The notes below the pieces were generated by a model. That model had not been told where the DNA came from. It saw only the letters and a list, made by a program, of their open reading frames with translations, and searched no databases. Positions 22,617 through 34,288 of a DNA stretch of 64,000 nucleotides are shown in pieces (within the stretch, counting starts at the first letter, position 1; each line of letters starts with the position of its first letter). Source of the stretch: Blastomyces gilchristii SLH14081 (Eukaryota > Ascomycota > Eurotiomycetes > Onygenales > Ajellomycetaceae). Location: the NCBI RefSeq assembly GCF_000003855.2, contig NW_003101648.1:377024-441023 (forward strand), written 5' to 3'. A program made the position numbers and the translations under genes.

Positions 22617-25044
22617 TTAGCGATGGCCGAATATGTCTATTTCATCAATGTCGCTTTCATCCTCCTCGTCTGTATCCTCTTGATGTTCGTCATCATCAGA
22701 GGCATCCGAGCCATCGATGCTTTCACTTTCATCTTCCAGTATTACCACTTCGTCATCGTCCTTTCCATCCCCAAATATCCCGAACGTAGGCCTGAAAGCT
22801 TTACTACCCCAAAAGTCGATGTCATCGTTATCGTTATTGGTTGCTGTGTTCTTATTCTCATCACTACGAGGATTCGAAATCGACCATACCGAATCGCTCC
22901 GGCGATGAAGGCCGAAATAATTCCCGATCACTGCAGGGACAGTTCGTGGAGGTATAGTGGAAAAGGATCGACGATAGCTTGCTGTTTGGTCCGCAGGCTG
23001 AGGGGTCCCAAGGCTGGGATTGGGATCGTTTGCCGGGACTGACCTTGACATAGTTGACAGCAGAGTACTTTCGGCCAGTGCTTGGGTGTCAGAGCTTTGC
23101 GGCAATCTGGTCAAGCGAATTGGTATGGAAATGTTACGGGATATGTCCCGGGCTCCATTGGTTTCATGACTGTGGGTGTTCTGATCATTGTGATCGCCAG
23201 CAGTGAGGAGACGTATCTGCATTGTGTTGTACGAGTAACATCTGCGACAATAGTCAGCAAAATAAGTTAATGAACAGTATATAAAAGGATATTGGCGTAC
23301 ATTTCGCATTTCAAACCCAACCAGTGGTAGTGAACAGCAGATTTCGCGGAACAGTCGTTGCAAGATATAAGAGCTCTTGTATCCCTAAAGTCCGGTGGCA
23401 TTGGCTGGTCATTGATTGTACGATCTAGGCTTCTGAAGTGTGCCTCCATATTTGCAATAGTCTTGCTGCAAATAGGACATCGATAGGACGTTTTTGAGTA
23501 TTGGGAAAAGCATTTCTGATGGATGCTATGGCCGCACTTCATGAATATGACAGTCTCTGGAGAGGTGAACATATATTCACCACAGATTGGACAGTCACAC
23601 TGCGTTGATCTTTCGATACATCTATGGGTCTGCTGGATAGAGATAGGTATGCAGACAGAGCACGTCTAATTGGCCGTCAGTTAATTCTCAAACTTATCCA
23701 AATGAGAACAAGACATACCTTGCAGTGATAGTAATCCTTGCCAATACCTTGACCAATACGACAAATCCCGCAGTCATTGCAGTGGTAAATGCTTTTCTGG
23801 CTGTCGTTGTCCCAGAGCTTGCAAACCGAGCAGTAGTAACAAGCGGCCTGGACACCGCACGATTTACACCATTGCGCGACCGGTTGCGGAGTGCTACAAA
23901 CCATGCAGAGCATGTTTTGAGTCGCTCTTCGAATTAAAACGTGATCTTCTGCTTGGTCGTGGCAAAATCTGCAAGGGTACCAGCACTTGCATGTGAAGCA
24001 TTGAAGCTTTACTCTCCTCTTGTAATGTTGACAACCCAGTTGGAGATTATCCTCTTCCACTGCGTCGTCATTCGCGATTTCTTTCGGAAACGAAATGATG
24101 CTCTCAGCAGTAAGATCAGATGATGACTCATGTCGAGGTGCATAGCTAGGTCGTAGATCATCATCAGTGAGATGATAGGACAACTCGAGTGAAGCAGCAG
24201 ACGTGACCGAGGTAGGAGTCGCGGTAAAGTGCCCTGAAGATCGTTTGCCATGCGAAACAGGAGTCCACGGCCGCTCTTGATCGCGAGAGCTTCCAGGCGA
24301 ACGTGACTGGCCATACCTTTTGTTCAGAGATGAATTATAATTCTCCGTCATAAGGGCATGAATCAACCTGGCCTTTTCCGCATTAGAAACCTTTGCATCC
24401 CGAATATTGTGTATCCTTTCTCTCAAGGACTGCATTCCATCATCCTCCGGCAATGTTGATATGGCTTTCCCATTCCAGTTGAAATCGTTGACAACATATG
24501 GGTCACTCTGGCCGCCGCTCCTTTCGTCGAGATCTCTAGTTCGTTCCCTATCTTCTCTCCTAAGGTTCAACAGGGAATTGGACGAAGAATCCATAAGAAC
24601 AGGCCCTGACCTTGGAGTTGGAGTTTGCCTGGCTCTATTATTTGAGTCCGCGGAATGCCGCCCAGCGGTACCGTCCATGTCTTCTAGGACCGCAGCATGC
24701 GATTCTACCGGAAAATGGAGAAGTGAGGGCGATAGCTGGCTCACACCAATCTCGGAACGAAGATCCGCGTAGGCGTTTTCATGATGAGGGGTAGTCGAGG
24801 AATGCGATACGTCCTCCGAGATAGCAATGGAAACCTCATTTTGGCTGGGTATGTGGCTTCCCTCAATCGAGCGATTAGGATCGGCCATGTCAGCACCAAC
24901 TATCCCACCTCTAAGTTCCTCCGTTTCTGGGCCAGTTTGCTGGGTTTCTGGCCCCGCATCTGTAGGATCTGAGAGCGATCCTTGTAGTTGGCGGGCTCTC
25001 CGGAGCAGTGATTCGGACAAGTAAGAGGAAAAATAGCTGCTCAT
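22617..25044 (-). CDS. CHY zinc finger and RING domain protein (Pirh2-like E3 ligase)
   Basis: Three exons, 25044-23719, 23665-23301 and 23241-22617, give 771 aa. The N-terminal 330 residues are disordered and Ser-rich. The CHY zinc finger starts at about residue 336 (LGCQHYKRRVKLQC), followed by the CTCHY-type region (CKSCG, CYYCSVCKLWD, CNDCGICRIG). A C3H2C3-type RING lies at about 467-512 (CPICGEYMFTS ... CGHSIHQKCF ... CPIC). A further zinc-ribbon segment CNDCSAKS ... HWLGLKCEIC spans intron 2. The C-terminal about 70 residues are strongly acidic. The domain order is that of Pirh2/RCHY1 ubiquitin ligases. The upstream in-frame ATG at 25269 would add an unlike segment, so 25044 is preferred. 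Confidence 0.9.
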
Positions 25045-25876
25045 TAAGCAGAACGGCAAATAAAAGACACGCAGAGCAGTGTATTTATTATATAAGTATG
25101 TATATATCTCCAATTCTTCACATTTCCAGTCCAGTTGTGGATGTTGAGGTTGTGTGCTGGAGAGGAGGAAGGTGTAGGGCAAAAGTTGCGGCTGACGTCT
25201 GACACCAAGCACCTGACATGTGCAGCTATCCATTCCTAATTCGATGCAATGTACTCCGTACATGTACATACATTATTATATATAGCACACAAGATAAGAG
25301 CATTCTATAAATTTTAGGATTTACCTGGGCTTGGAATGCATTATTGCATTTGACGTGTTTATTTATTTTAATTCCCAGATTGGTTAGTCCATCTACGGAA
25401 TTGGCTGGTAAATCTAGCTATAGGGTACGGTGCTACTTTTTGTCGCAACCGTCATGCTAGCAAAAGATAGAGAGAAAGGTATCTCTGTCGATGCACCTGC
25501 TAAAACTTGAGATTTTATTCATCCTTCATGTACTTGTGTCGTTAGACATCATACCCTTTTCAAATGCGCTCCAAATGCGCCTGACGCGCTGACATCGCGG
25601 CTTCCAATTCATTTCCATTGCAGATTTGAGGTGCAATTAGGTCTTTGGTAGCTTATTACAGAAATTGGATGGGCCGATGGGAGTAAATATCCAATTTATT
25701 TTCTCATTTAAGACATAGACCAAGGCTTTCATTAAGCATCTTCAAGGTCATCTCAAATGGCCTGTATGCGATAGCCCTCATTTGGGCACGTGCTCCGGTT
25801 TGGGTGCCAAAACTAGTGTGACTATTAGATATGGAGAAGGGGCAAATATCAACTCCTTCTGGGGAGAAACAAAATC
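25045..25876. other. Intergenic, upstream of CHY/RING gene
   Basis: An 832-bp gap with the promoter of the CHY/RING gene and the 3' UTR of the small LYR-like gene. No gene is recognised. Confidence 0.5.
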
Positions 25877-26293
25877 TTACAACTTGGGGTCTCCCTCCGC
25901 AAGCTTATGTGGCTGCTGCCAGAATCTGACGTGCAGCAGATTTTTAACGATTTTGTGTTCAGTGCTCGTGGAGCTAGACGCAAGTCGAAGAAACTCAAGG
26001 GTGTTAACAACTCTCCGTGGATCGAACTCATTCGGCGTGCCATTTCGAAAAGATTTCCGAAGAGTCCAGAGGAGGACGTGACGTGCAGGGCTCGAATAGC
26101 GTACGGCTTGTAGGCCGGTCCGGTAGAGATGTCTATAAGCATGGAGGACGGCGACGTTAAGAGATTGGGCCTCGAGCGCAGCGACAGTAAGCAATATCTA
26201 TGGCATAAAATGAGCACAATGTAGATAGTTAAAATATTTTTATAAAAGAAAGGGAGATATCGTTGGTATCGTACTAACTTTCGACATGGCCAT
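25877..26293 (-). CDS. Small LYR/DUF1763-like protein, probably mitochondrial
   Basis: Two exons, 26293-26279 and 26197-25877, give 111 aa. The 15-nt first exon (MAMSK) ends at a GTTAGT donor and the acceptor is CATAG; this small exon is the least certain part. The body reads AYRHLYRTGLQAVRYSSPAR, then FDPRRVVNTLEFLRLAS, then EHKIVKNLLHVRFW, which I recall as the fungal DUF1763 pattern with an LYR-like HLYR start. LYR proteins act in mitochondrial complex assembly and acyl-carrier binding, but a specific role cannot be assigned. Confidence 0.65.
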
Positions 26294-27031
26294 GGCAGCA
26301 GTCGCAGGTGCATGCGTTCCAAACCAGTATCATTGCGGAAAGCAGCGGAGACGTTTATCTCAGGCCGAGAATAACATCAGCGGCACAGCGGTGGACCTCA
26401 ATGAACTCGAAAAACGGTTATTTAATCCATCCAACTGCCTTGAGCTCCCTTCCTCGATACGGGAAAGCCTTGTTGTACCGAAGAGAGCTCAAGCAATAAC
26501 GAGTCCCGCCAAAAATTGCTCCCTGCGATGTTGGCGTGCCAAGATATTTTAATCCCACGCTATTCCTAATACGACCTAAATCACGGTTTGAAGTCACGTG
26601 ATCTGCGGGACAGCAACCTTGGAATCTTCCGGTTTAGGGCTCGCGTTAGCCCAACCTTGGAATCTTCCCAACCTCAACCTTCCGTCGTTCCCAGCCTCAC
26701 ACTCATCGCTCTGTCTCAACGCGACATCTGCCGTCGTTTCTGTCAACGACGGCGTCTTTACTGAGTTCAGAACATAGAATCTCTGCATGTCTATGATTAT
26801 GCTAGATCTTATATCTGGATTTGTTGAGTCTCAGCGTTTGTTCATGCACAGTCCACACTGATGATCTAGGTTTCCCAAGTTTCTGTTTTTGTTCACAAAT
26901 ACTCTCGTGTGTTTCTGACACCGCCCATACCATTAGCGCTATAGTTGTGATGTGCACAGCTGTCGCAAGGAGTATGTGCTAGGCCACGAATTATAACCGG
27001 CACCGTGTGAATACCTTTCCTTGCGACAAAT
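26294..27031. promoter_or_regulatory. Bidirectional promoter region with CACGTG site
   Basis: A 738-bp gap between divergent genes. It contains a palindromic GTCACGTGAT (CACGTG at 26595-26600), a bHLH-type site, and a perfect 17-bp direct repeat, CAACCTTGGAATCTTCC, at 26614-26630 and 26652-26668. Regulatory function is inference. Confidence 0.45.
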
Positions 27032-30000
27032 ATGACGAGGGTCGTTGCTCGAGTCACGTCGGCGCAAGCCGCCATGCGGACTCGAAGCAGAGTCCTAAAA
27101 CCCAAGAAACATAAAATTATTATGGAGAGCATTACCCAGGAAAAGAAGAAACTTCGCAGTGTTGTATGTGACTTGAGTTAGCAATATCGGACTTTTGAAA
27201 ATGTCCTCTTTTAACACAGGACCACAGATTTCTTTCGAGGCCAAGGCTCCCCCTGGCTATACCTTTATACCTGCCGGCAACCCCAAGTTCACTAATGCAT
27301 GCAAGGAGATGTGTCGGCAAGATGGGCTCCAAGTCTTTGCTGTTTCGGTTTGTTGGCTGTCCTCCGGCTTTTCTCGTTCCGGTTTGACTTTTGTGTTCTT
27401 TTCACTGACTGGTTGGGCTAGACAACACCTCATCAACGAATGCACGACCTTTCTCAACAAGTACATAGGATTGGTTATCACTTCCCTAGCGTCGTTGTGG
27501 CCACAATATGTATGGAACTGGGTCTATTTCTTTCGTCGACGGGGAAAGTTGTACCATACTCGTCCTCTCAATATCCTGTAAAGGGTCTTGGTCGGGAACG
27601 ACGGGCTGATTCCGAGGTATCCCAAAATACAATCAATGTGGAGGCGAAGGATGCAATCAAGGATTTATTCCCTAGCATCCCGACGAAAGATTTGAACCGG
27701 ATAATCAAAACGGCGTTCCAAAAGGTGTGTTAATTGCCACGCTGGGGTTCGTTGCTGACTCAATTTTTAGGGTAAACGCAAAGTCGGGACTGCCGTCGAA
27801 TTGCCCCTCGCACGCCGTGTGCAATTAGCTGTTGTAGCTCATATTCGTCACGTCTATACTGACTACGATCGGCTACTCAGGATTACTTCCTTTCAAGATG
27901 CCAGGGCAGCAGTTGAAGAGCCAACTCTTGCCAAGCTTGTTCAATGGCGAGGTGATGATGAGAATGGCAAAACCGTTTTAGAAGATGTATTCCGAGAGGT
28001 TATCGTTATTTCCGATGACGAAGATGATGAAGATGAGAGTGACCTTGCCGACGAGGGCTTCTCCAGAGAGGGTCGACAATCGAGCGTTGAGATCGTGTCG
28101 AGTAGTGCCCTAGCAGGAGAGCTTCAAACAAGGCCTATGAATTATGGACACCTTCCTTCTGGTGACCGTGAGGCCGCCCAGGATTTTTCTGAAGATGAAG
28201 CTCCCTCTGGGTTCAGGTTCATACCCCAGCTTTCGCGAAAGAAAAGGACTGCGGACAAAAAGAGAGCCGATCGTAGGGGCTTTAGCCGATATGAAGCCTG
28301 GGATCGAGCTCGAGACCGGTACAAGGCTGGCGAATATTTACCTAATACTACTAGGCCTGATGATTGTGTGGTCGAACGCTATTCAGTTCCTCCTACCATG
28401 CAGGACACCTTGCAGGAAACGACCAGACTCAATAGCCACCACACACGACCACTTCTTGTCCATGTACCAATTCCCCCCGGAACGCGCACTGCACGGCCCA
28501 ATGATTCTACTAACGAAGCACGCTTTAACCAACCTCTGAGCTCAACGGATCACCCACCATTGGATAGCCGCCCGTATTTTCTCGAACCGAATGTAAGTTA
28601 ATTTGTCTAAGCTAACAATAAGACTAGTCCTCCTCTTCTCCCTATCTTTACTTAACCCTTGAAACTAACAGCAGCCAACCTACCATGGAACTAGAAATCT
28701 CGACCGGGACCACCTGATCGGATCCAGTTGGCTGATGGTGCTGTATTTGAGAGAGCCGACATCAACACATGGCCTGAACAGGAGAGAATAGTTCAACAAC
28801 CGAAGCAGTTACCTCCTACGCTTGTATCCCCCAATTTACCAGAAACGCACACTGATGAAAGGAGATTCCGTATACCTACCGGAAATTTGCATCCCCCTTC
28901 CCGCCGTGGAGGGGATATCAGTGAGTATCAGGAGCAGCGCGTGCTCCCATCAATTGAAGGACCAGAGCTTCCTAGCCGTTTCAGAAACCAGGGAGTGGGA
29001 CAACCGGACCTACTACCTCGAAAAAGGGTTCCAGATGACTTCCCACCGTACTACATGAAGCCAGCCAATCCTCCTATTGAGGAAGTCTCAGGCAAGATGA
29101 ACGTAATTAACATTAACGAAGACAGACACATCTCACAAAAAAGACGAGTAGAATATAATACTATACGTGGGAGCTCTCCTATGGATAGAGGTCGAGACAG
29201 AGTTATTATATCCTTACCACAGGGGCCATACGATTTCCCAGCTTATCGTAAACCAGGCCTTTCGGATGTTTCATATTTTTACACGGAGCAGCAACAACTC
29301 TCATCAAATGAACGGAGTGAAGATCTGGGCCACCATCTTGAGCGAGTTCCACTTGGTACTAAAAGGCCTTTTGATCCTGTTCCCTCAAGTTCACACTTTT
29401 CTAGTGGTTTATCTGATCGTCCCGAACATGGACATCGATATGGAGCACCTGGTCTCCATGAGGCTCGTCACGGCCTTTCCAGCCGGAATCTTTTAGAATC
29501 TCCTCGCTTTGTTTCTGCATCTGATGAACCTAGTTTTAAGATGGTCAGGAATGACGGTCGACCCGTCAGACCTAACCATGTTCCCAGTTTCAATCATCCT
29601 CAACCTCAAATTTTTGACCATGAGGACTTTGTAAACCCAAGAGGTCCAAGTTCATTCAGGGATGCCAGCCGTCCAGTTTTTGTTACACAAGAACCGCCTA
29701 TCAGGCGGAAGTTGCTTCCTGATGAAAATACTCGAATTTCCAGTCTTCACTCTCACGACTTTGTACGTCCTGTTAATTTGCAGGACGCAGATGGATCTAT
29801 CAGCCATGAACCACAGGGGGGGCCAGCACGTCCAGCTAGCCCTCGTAAGACAAGATATGTACCCCGTGGTGCATTCAAGGCGTACGACCGAGTCCGAGCT
29901 GAATCTCAGGCGGATCGCCCGCATTCACCACAGCCCTTCACCTCCCGAGTAGCTCCAGTTCATGAGCCCAACGATACATTTTATATTGGTCCAAACTCCC

Positions 30001-30352
30001 CTCCCCGAACTGGCTGTTCAACTTTGAATCCTCCCCAACCTTCTTCGGTTTTATATGATTCGCGAGTAGTTCGGCTACCTATTGATGACGATGGACGGTA
30101 TGCAATGCGCTGACAGGCTTATGTCCTAAAAATGAGATCTATTCCAGCGCCCAATCGATTAACATCGATCATGTTCTTTTCTTTTCCTTTCTTTTCCTTT
30201 CTTTCTTTTATTATTATTTTTTGTGCTGTTGTTTTGACCCACTGACGAAAACATTCGTTAGAAGGTACCCCGACGACGATGGCATGCAGCACCACGTGGT
30301 ACTCCGAGACGGCGGCCTTAGATGGAGACCTCGTAGCTCGCCGCTATTATGA
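27032..30352 (+). CDS. DUF2293 domain protein, large, probably nuclear
   Basis: Exons: 27032-27163, 27228-27347, 27422-27724, 27771-28592 and 28695 onward. If exon 5 runs to the stop at 30113, the protein is 931 aa. A further splice (30098 GTATGC donor, TTAG at 30258-30261) would instead add a final exon 30262-30352. The conserved N-terminal part has GYTFIPAGNPKFTNACKE, then LSQQVHRIGYHFPSVVVAT. The DUF2293 core is AKDAIKDLFPSIPTKDLNRI ... ARRVQLAVVAHIRHVYTDYD, followed by acidic VISDDEDDEDESD. The rest (about 600 aa) is Pro/Arg/Ser-rich and disordered. A basic N terminus and acidic block suggest a nuclear protein; function is unknown. Confidence 0.82.
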
Positions 30353-31438
30353 ACGAATGTCCCACGAACGCCCAAGTATCGTTCTGGGTGAATAAATGAA
30401 TCATTTTTGATTCAGCGCGACACGTTCATGAGCTGAGCATGCTTCTGCTGAATTTCTCTACCATATATCCTTTTTCCTTGAAAGAAAGAATTTAATCTTA
30501 TAATCTCTGTATTTATTGAGTTGGTGTTGGGTTTGCCTTAATGCGGGAGGCCAGGCGGTGACGGGTTTACTACGATAATAGACGGGGTTGGAACTTTGAA
30601 CGCATTGTTTGGTTTGGAGTTTTGTGGAGGAGTTTCTGTTACGCGCCGGCGGATTCCACCGGCTCCCTCGGACTAGTTCTGCATGTTTCCGCTCTTCTTG
30701 TTCCATATTGTTGTCTTTTTTACTTTTTGTGTCATTCTCTCCCCGCGGCAATGCTGTATAGTAGTTACTTGATACCCAATTGCCTCGGAGAGGGTTGACG
30801 TAATGCATGTACATACTGCCTTGAGACTCCAGTGGAGCCAATTTATATGGATTAATTAATCGCCTAGGAGATCCATTTGATTTTCTTTGTATGTACAGTG
30901 CTATTAACTGACATAAATGTTGGTGAGGTGATAGTTAGCATCTATCAAATGTTTAACTAGAGCAAACAAACTAGTTTTAAGAAACAAATATTACGATTCT
31001 TTAAAGATAGCTGGCTAAAGATATTGTATTGCTATGGTGATAGCGTGCAAGTAATCCCGGAGAGCAAGGCAAGGCATGAGATTGACCCTATCTATCCTCT
31101 CCCTCTGGTATTTCTGCCTCTGATCTGATGCCACATTCGTAAAAAGAAGGCAGGAAAACCCTCCCCATAGTTATCAGAACGTAGGGGATTCCACCTATTT
31201 CAAAATATGAAAAATAATCCAGCGCTCTCTCGCTCCCTCCACCGTCCGTCAACTGCAATGAAAGTCCCTCTTCACCTATAATCGTAACCTTTGTAATGTA
31301 ACAAACCCCCACGCGCCGCTCCGTGTCGCCAAACCATCAACTACCAACACTACCAACCATGTGCCGCGGCGATATACCCCGATATGTCTCTTACCCCCAC
31401 CTCCCCATACCTTTTTCTCCAAATATAATTGTCCATAT
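30353..31438. other. Intergenic
   Basis: A 1.1-kb gap. A minus-strand open stretch of 127 codons (30841-30458) has no family features I recognise and no convincing splice context, so I do not call it a gene. It is otherwise AT-rich and featureless. Confidence 0.4.
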
Positions 31439-31631
31439 TTAAACGTCCTTCTGCACACCATCAGCCTCGCCCTTAGTGACTGTCTTGCCTGTTTTCTTAA
31501 TGGTGGCGAGCACGGTGTCGTATTCAAGCGAAGGTTCAGTGAGGACGGTTGCGGTCTGCGATTCGAGATTGACGGTGTAGGATTTGACGCCTGTGGTTTT
31601 TTTTTTGGGAGGGGGGGTTAGTTCTGGTTCT

Positions 31632-31669
<38 letters not shown>

Positions 31670-31914
31670 CTAGTTTTCTAGTTTTCTTCTTGGGTAGGTA
31701 GGTATCTTTCGGGGAGGGGATGCAGTATGTATATCTTCTTTGATTGAGGGGAATTGATTGAGAGGAAACCAGCTAGCTACCCCGCAGCGGAAAGCCACAC
31801 AGAGAGAGACACGGGCTTACCGTCAAGTTTCTTGAGGACGCGCTCGATGGCGCCTGAGCAGCCGCCACAGCTCATGGTGACGTTAAATTTGTACTCGTGT
31901 TGTGTGTCGGTCAT
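31439..31914 (-). CDS. atx1: Copper metallochaperone Atx1
   Basis: Two exons, 31914-31821 and 31590-31439, give 81 aa. A single heavy-metal-associated domain: YKFNVTMSCGGCSGAIERVL carries the MxCxxC copper site, then VKSYTVNLESQTATV and the KKTGKTV loop whose lysine is conserved in Atx1 proteins. The length is normal for the family. Atx1 carries Cu(I) in the cytosol to the Golgi Ccc2-type P-ATPase. The 230-nt intron is split at codon GAC G|GC and holds a 35-nt T run (31635-31669 on the plus strand, an A run in the transcript). Confidence 0.94.
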
Positions 31915-33430
31915 TGTTGCTTTCGTTTTGCTATCTTTTCTTCTTTGTCTTTTGTCTCTGGAGCGGGTGTCCGTAGTAGTAAGGTAAGAAGAAGAGTCGA
32001 GGAAAGATGAACGACAGAGGGGAGGCCAAAGGAAACGTAGGGGTGTTGTTATATTTATATTATACACAGGGATGGGATGGGGATGGGAGTAGTTAAATAC
32101 TATGGAGGAGGTATCTGCTACACCGAAATTAATTAATCAATCCCCCTCCCTTCCCCCCCGCCGTCCGCCTGGTTAATATTTATCAGGCTTCTTGCCCATG
32201 CTTTGTTTGTTTTTCTGAAACATAATTAATTCCCTCTTTCTATTCCGTAATCCGTAATAACTTAAACGTAACTAGGGTTCAGCATCGTTCCAGTGATTCC
32301 AATTCGTTTATCCGATAGGCTTCGCCTGCTTCTCTTCTCTCTTCCTCTCTCTCTCACACTCACAAGCAACTTATCTCCCTTGGATAAACGAATTGGTAAG
32401 CAAAACACGCAAAAACACCGCAATGCCCGCATTGATATCTGAGGAAACACGCAATTATCTCGCAGAGAAGACTGGGGAACATTGTTCGGCCAAAGATCTT
32501 CCAACTAAATACCAAATATAAGCTGGTTATATTAGTCAGGCGGCCGAAATCACGTCATAGAAGCTCTCGGGTTGGTGGTATATATAAGGACAGTTGTTTG
32601 GCTGGTCAACCAGTTCTATATGCCTATAGTGAGAGAATATGGACAATATCAATGGTACAGTACAAAGAATCACTAGAGATTTGTATGTGTAACTCAGATA
32701 TATTAAAAATGAATTATTGACTCTTAGAATGGCAGAATGACCAGCTGGCTATATATATACAACTTCTCTACTATGGAGAAATTCTCTAGATTGGTAGCGC
32801 TGCATGCAGCAGTGCTGTGGTTGTCAGTGATTGTAGATTTTTTTTGAAGTTATTATCCCAATAACTTTAAATTATTCAAATCCCAGGAGCTTGGACCAAC
32901 TGGTAGGTAGTTAATATGTAACTACTGTACATACACGCATACAACTCCAAGTGCTTTGCAAAATTCACTTCACACTTCAACATAATTCAATTTATTCCTA
33001 ATCACTCTGTATATATGACCAAATTGAAATTTCAATATTTGTCATTATTGACCTGACATTTTCACCACTGACTGACTGTCTATCTGTCTATGAGTGAGGA
33101 GTTGGCCAAATTTGTTTGATCATTGTCATGTCAAGTCAAACAAACTCTACCAGGTTCTTCATCCTGCCAGGTCTTTTCAGCTCGCACCTCTTTCTTTCTG
33201 ACTAGGAGGGAACAAGGGGAAAAAGCGAAATAAAAGAGAGAATGCATCATCTTGAAACGGAAGAGACACACTCAAGGCAAGATAAGAAGAAAGCACATTT
33301 GGAAAACAACACCCAGTCCACAATGCGAGAGTCGGGAAGGGGAAAAGGCCGTCAATTTAAAATAAATATATAAAGAAAAAAAAGAAAAAGAAAAAGCGAC
33401 AAGTAACCCACAACAACAAGCGCCGCCGTG
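31915..33430. other. Intergenic, 1.5 kb
   Basis: No gene recognised. It holds the atx1 promoter, CT-rich tracts, and a perfect 15-bp inverted repeat (32299-32313 with 32382-32396). From 32600 rightward it becomes AT-rich but not CpG-free, unlike the transposon desert. Confidence 0.5.
32299..32396. repeat. Perfect 15-bp inverted repeat with CT-rich spacer
   Basis: CCAATTCGTTTATCC at 32299-32313 is the exact reverse complement of GGATAAACGAATTGG at 32382-32396, with a 68-bp CT-rich spacer. No flanking duplication is seen. It could be a transcript hairpin, a tiny mobile element or a binding-site pair. Confidence 0.7.
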
Positions 33431-33721
33431 TTACCTTACTCTCTCCTCCTCCACCCCCTGCTCCTCATCCTTCCACTCAGCGCGACACAACGGACACGTT
33501 ACCACACAACGGCTTTGCCCTAGGCCACCTCTCAAGCACTGAGCCTCCCACCTGCTGAAACACGCCTTGTGCAGGTTTCCGCCACACTGCGCTTTGCACC
33601 AGACAAGTCCCCGCTGGCTAGTAATAGAACTGTCAACACCGTCGGTGTCTTCCCTGACCTCGACATACGGTTCCATGCAGATACCGCATTCTGCGTCGAT
33701 GGTTTGCGGGTGACGGGTCAT
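33431..33721 (-). CDS. RING finger protein, C-terminal part (5' end lost at island edge)
   Basis: 96 codons from the first ATG: CGICMEPYV, then GLVWCKAQCGGNLHKACFSRW, then CVVTCPLCRAEW, a RING of the type seen in SWIM/RING proteins, with the W-C-x3-C-G-x2-H-x2-C-F block. The frame stays open upstream (GALGPWAMTRHP) to the point where normal sequence ends at about 33745 and AT-rich repeat sequence begins. The ATG at 33721 is therefore probably not the true start. Related proteins usually carry a SWIM zinc finger before the RING; none is visible here. Probably a truncated gene. Confidence 0.6.
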   Translation of the reverse strand: MTRHPQTIDAECGICMEPYVEVREDTDGVDSSITSQRGLVWCKAQCGGNLHKACFSRWEAQCLRGGLGQSRCVVTCPLCRAEWKDEEQGVEEERVR

Positions 33722-33745
33722 GGCCCATGGGCCCAGGGCACCGCT

Positions 33746-33885
33746 TGAATATTATAGATTTGAAATATTATCAATATAATTTATATTTTTTTTAAGTAAT
33801 AGTAATAATTTCATAATATTTAATAAATAAATAAATCAGTCACATTATTAAATATAATACAGAATATTCAATTCAATTCAATTCA
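33746..33885. repeat. AT-rich repeat, paralogous to 40850-40982
   Basis: The sequence from about 33760 to 33875 aligns with 40870-40980 (shared AATAAATAAATAAATCAGTCACAT-like stretch and flanks, with transitions). A (TTCAA)n run follows. This is the first desert sequence right of the island. It may be part of the hAT-associated sequence, but that is uncertain. Confidence 0.55.
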
Positions 33886-34288
33886 ATTATATACTGTGAG
33901 TTTTAAAGATTATACAGAGCTGTTATACTATTACGTACAAAGTTTTCATGCTTTCTTATATCTATACCATCTTAAGTCTCTGATGACAGTCAGAGATGAA
34001 GCATTTAAACTATATATTCAAAATCAAATTATCTGCTAGATTAAACTGAGACAGAATATATTATTTAAGTTATTACTTTGATAAAATGTAAACTTCTTAA
34101 GCAGTTCTCAATATGTAAGAATAAGTACTTGCAGGTAATTATTCAGAGATTGACAGCTTAATGAAATATATACTAATAATTACTAGAAGTATTCACAGTA
34201 AAAAAATAAATGTAAAAATTAAATATATAATAGTATTTAAATTAAGTTATAAATAATAATTATAAACTTCAGTCTATATAATTGTATA
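33886..34288. other. AT-rich desert, unassigned
   Basis: No recognised domain; one plus-strand frame gives short peptides (DEAFKLYIQNQI) that look like a dead element, but the family is not identifiable. Confidence 0.3.

Noticed and set aside
26286..26552. 88-codon plus-strand frame in the bidirectional promoter
   Set aside because: Overlaps the first exon of the LYR-like gene antisense and shows no domain.
30458..30841. 127-codon minus-strand frame
   Set aside because: No recognised family, no splice or neighbour support, and Lys/Asn-biased composition; kept only as a note in the intergenic entry.
10500..33745. Biosynthetic or defence gene cluster in the island
   Set aside because: The genes are unrelated single-copy housekeeping functions on mixed strands with no shared pathway.
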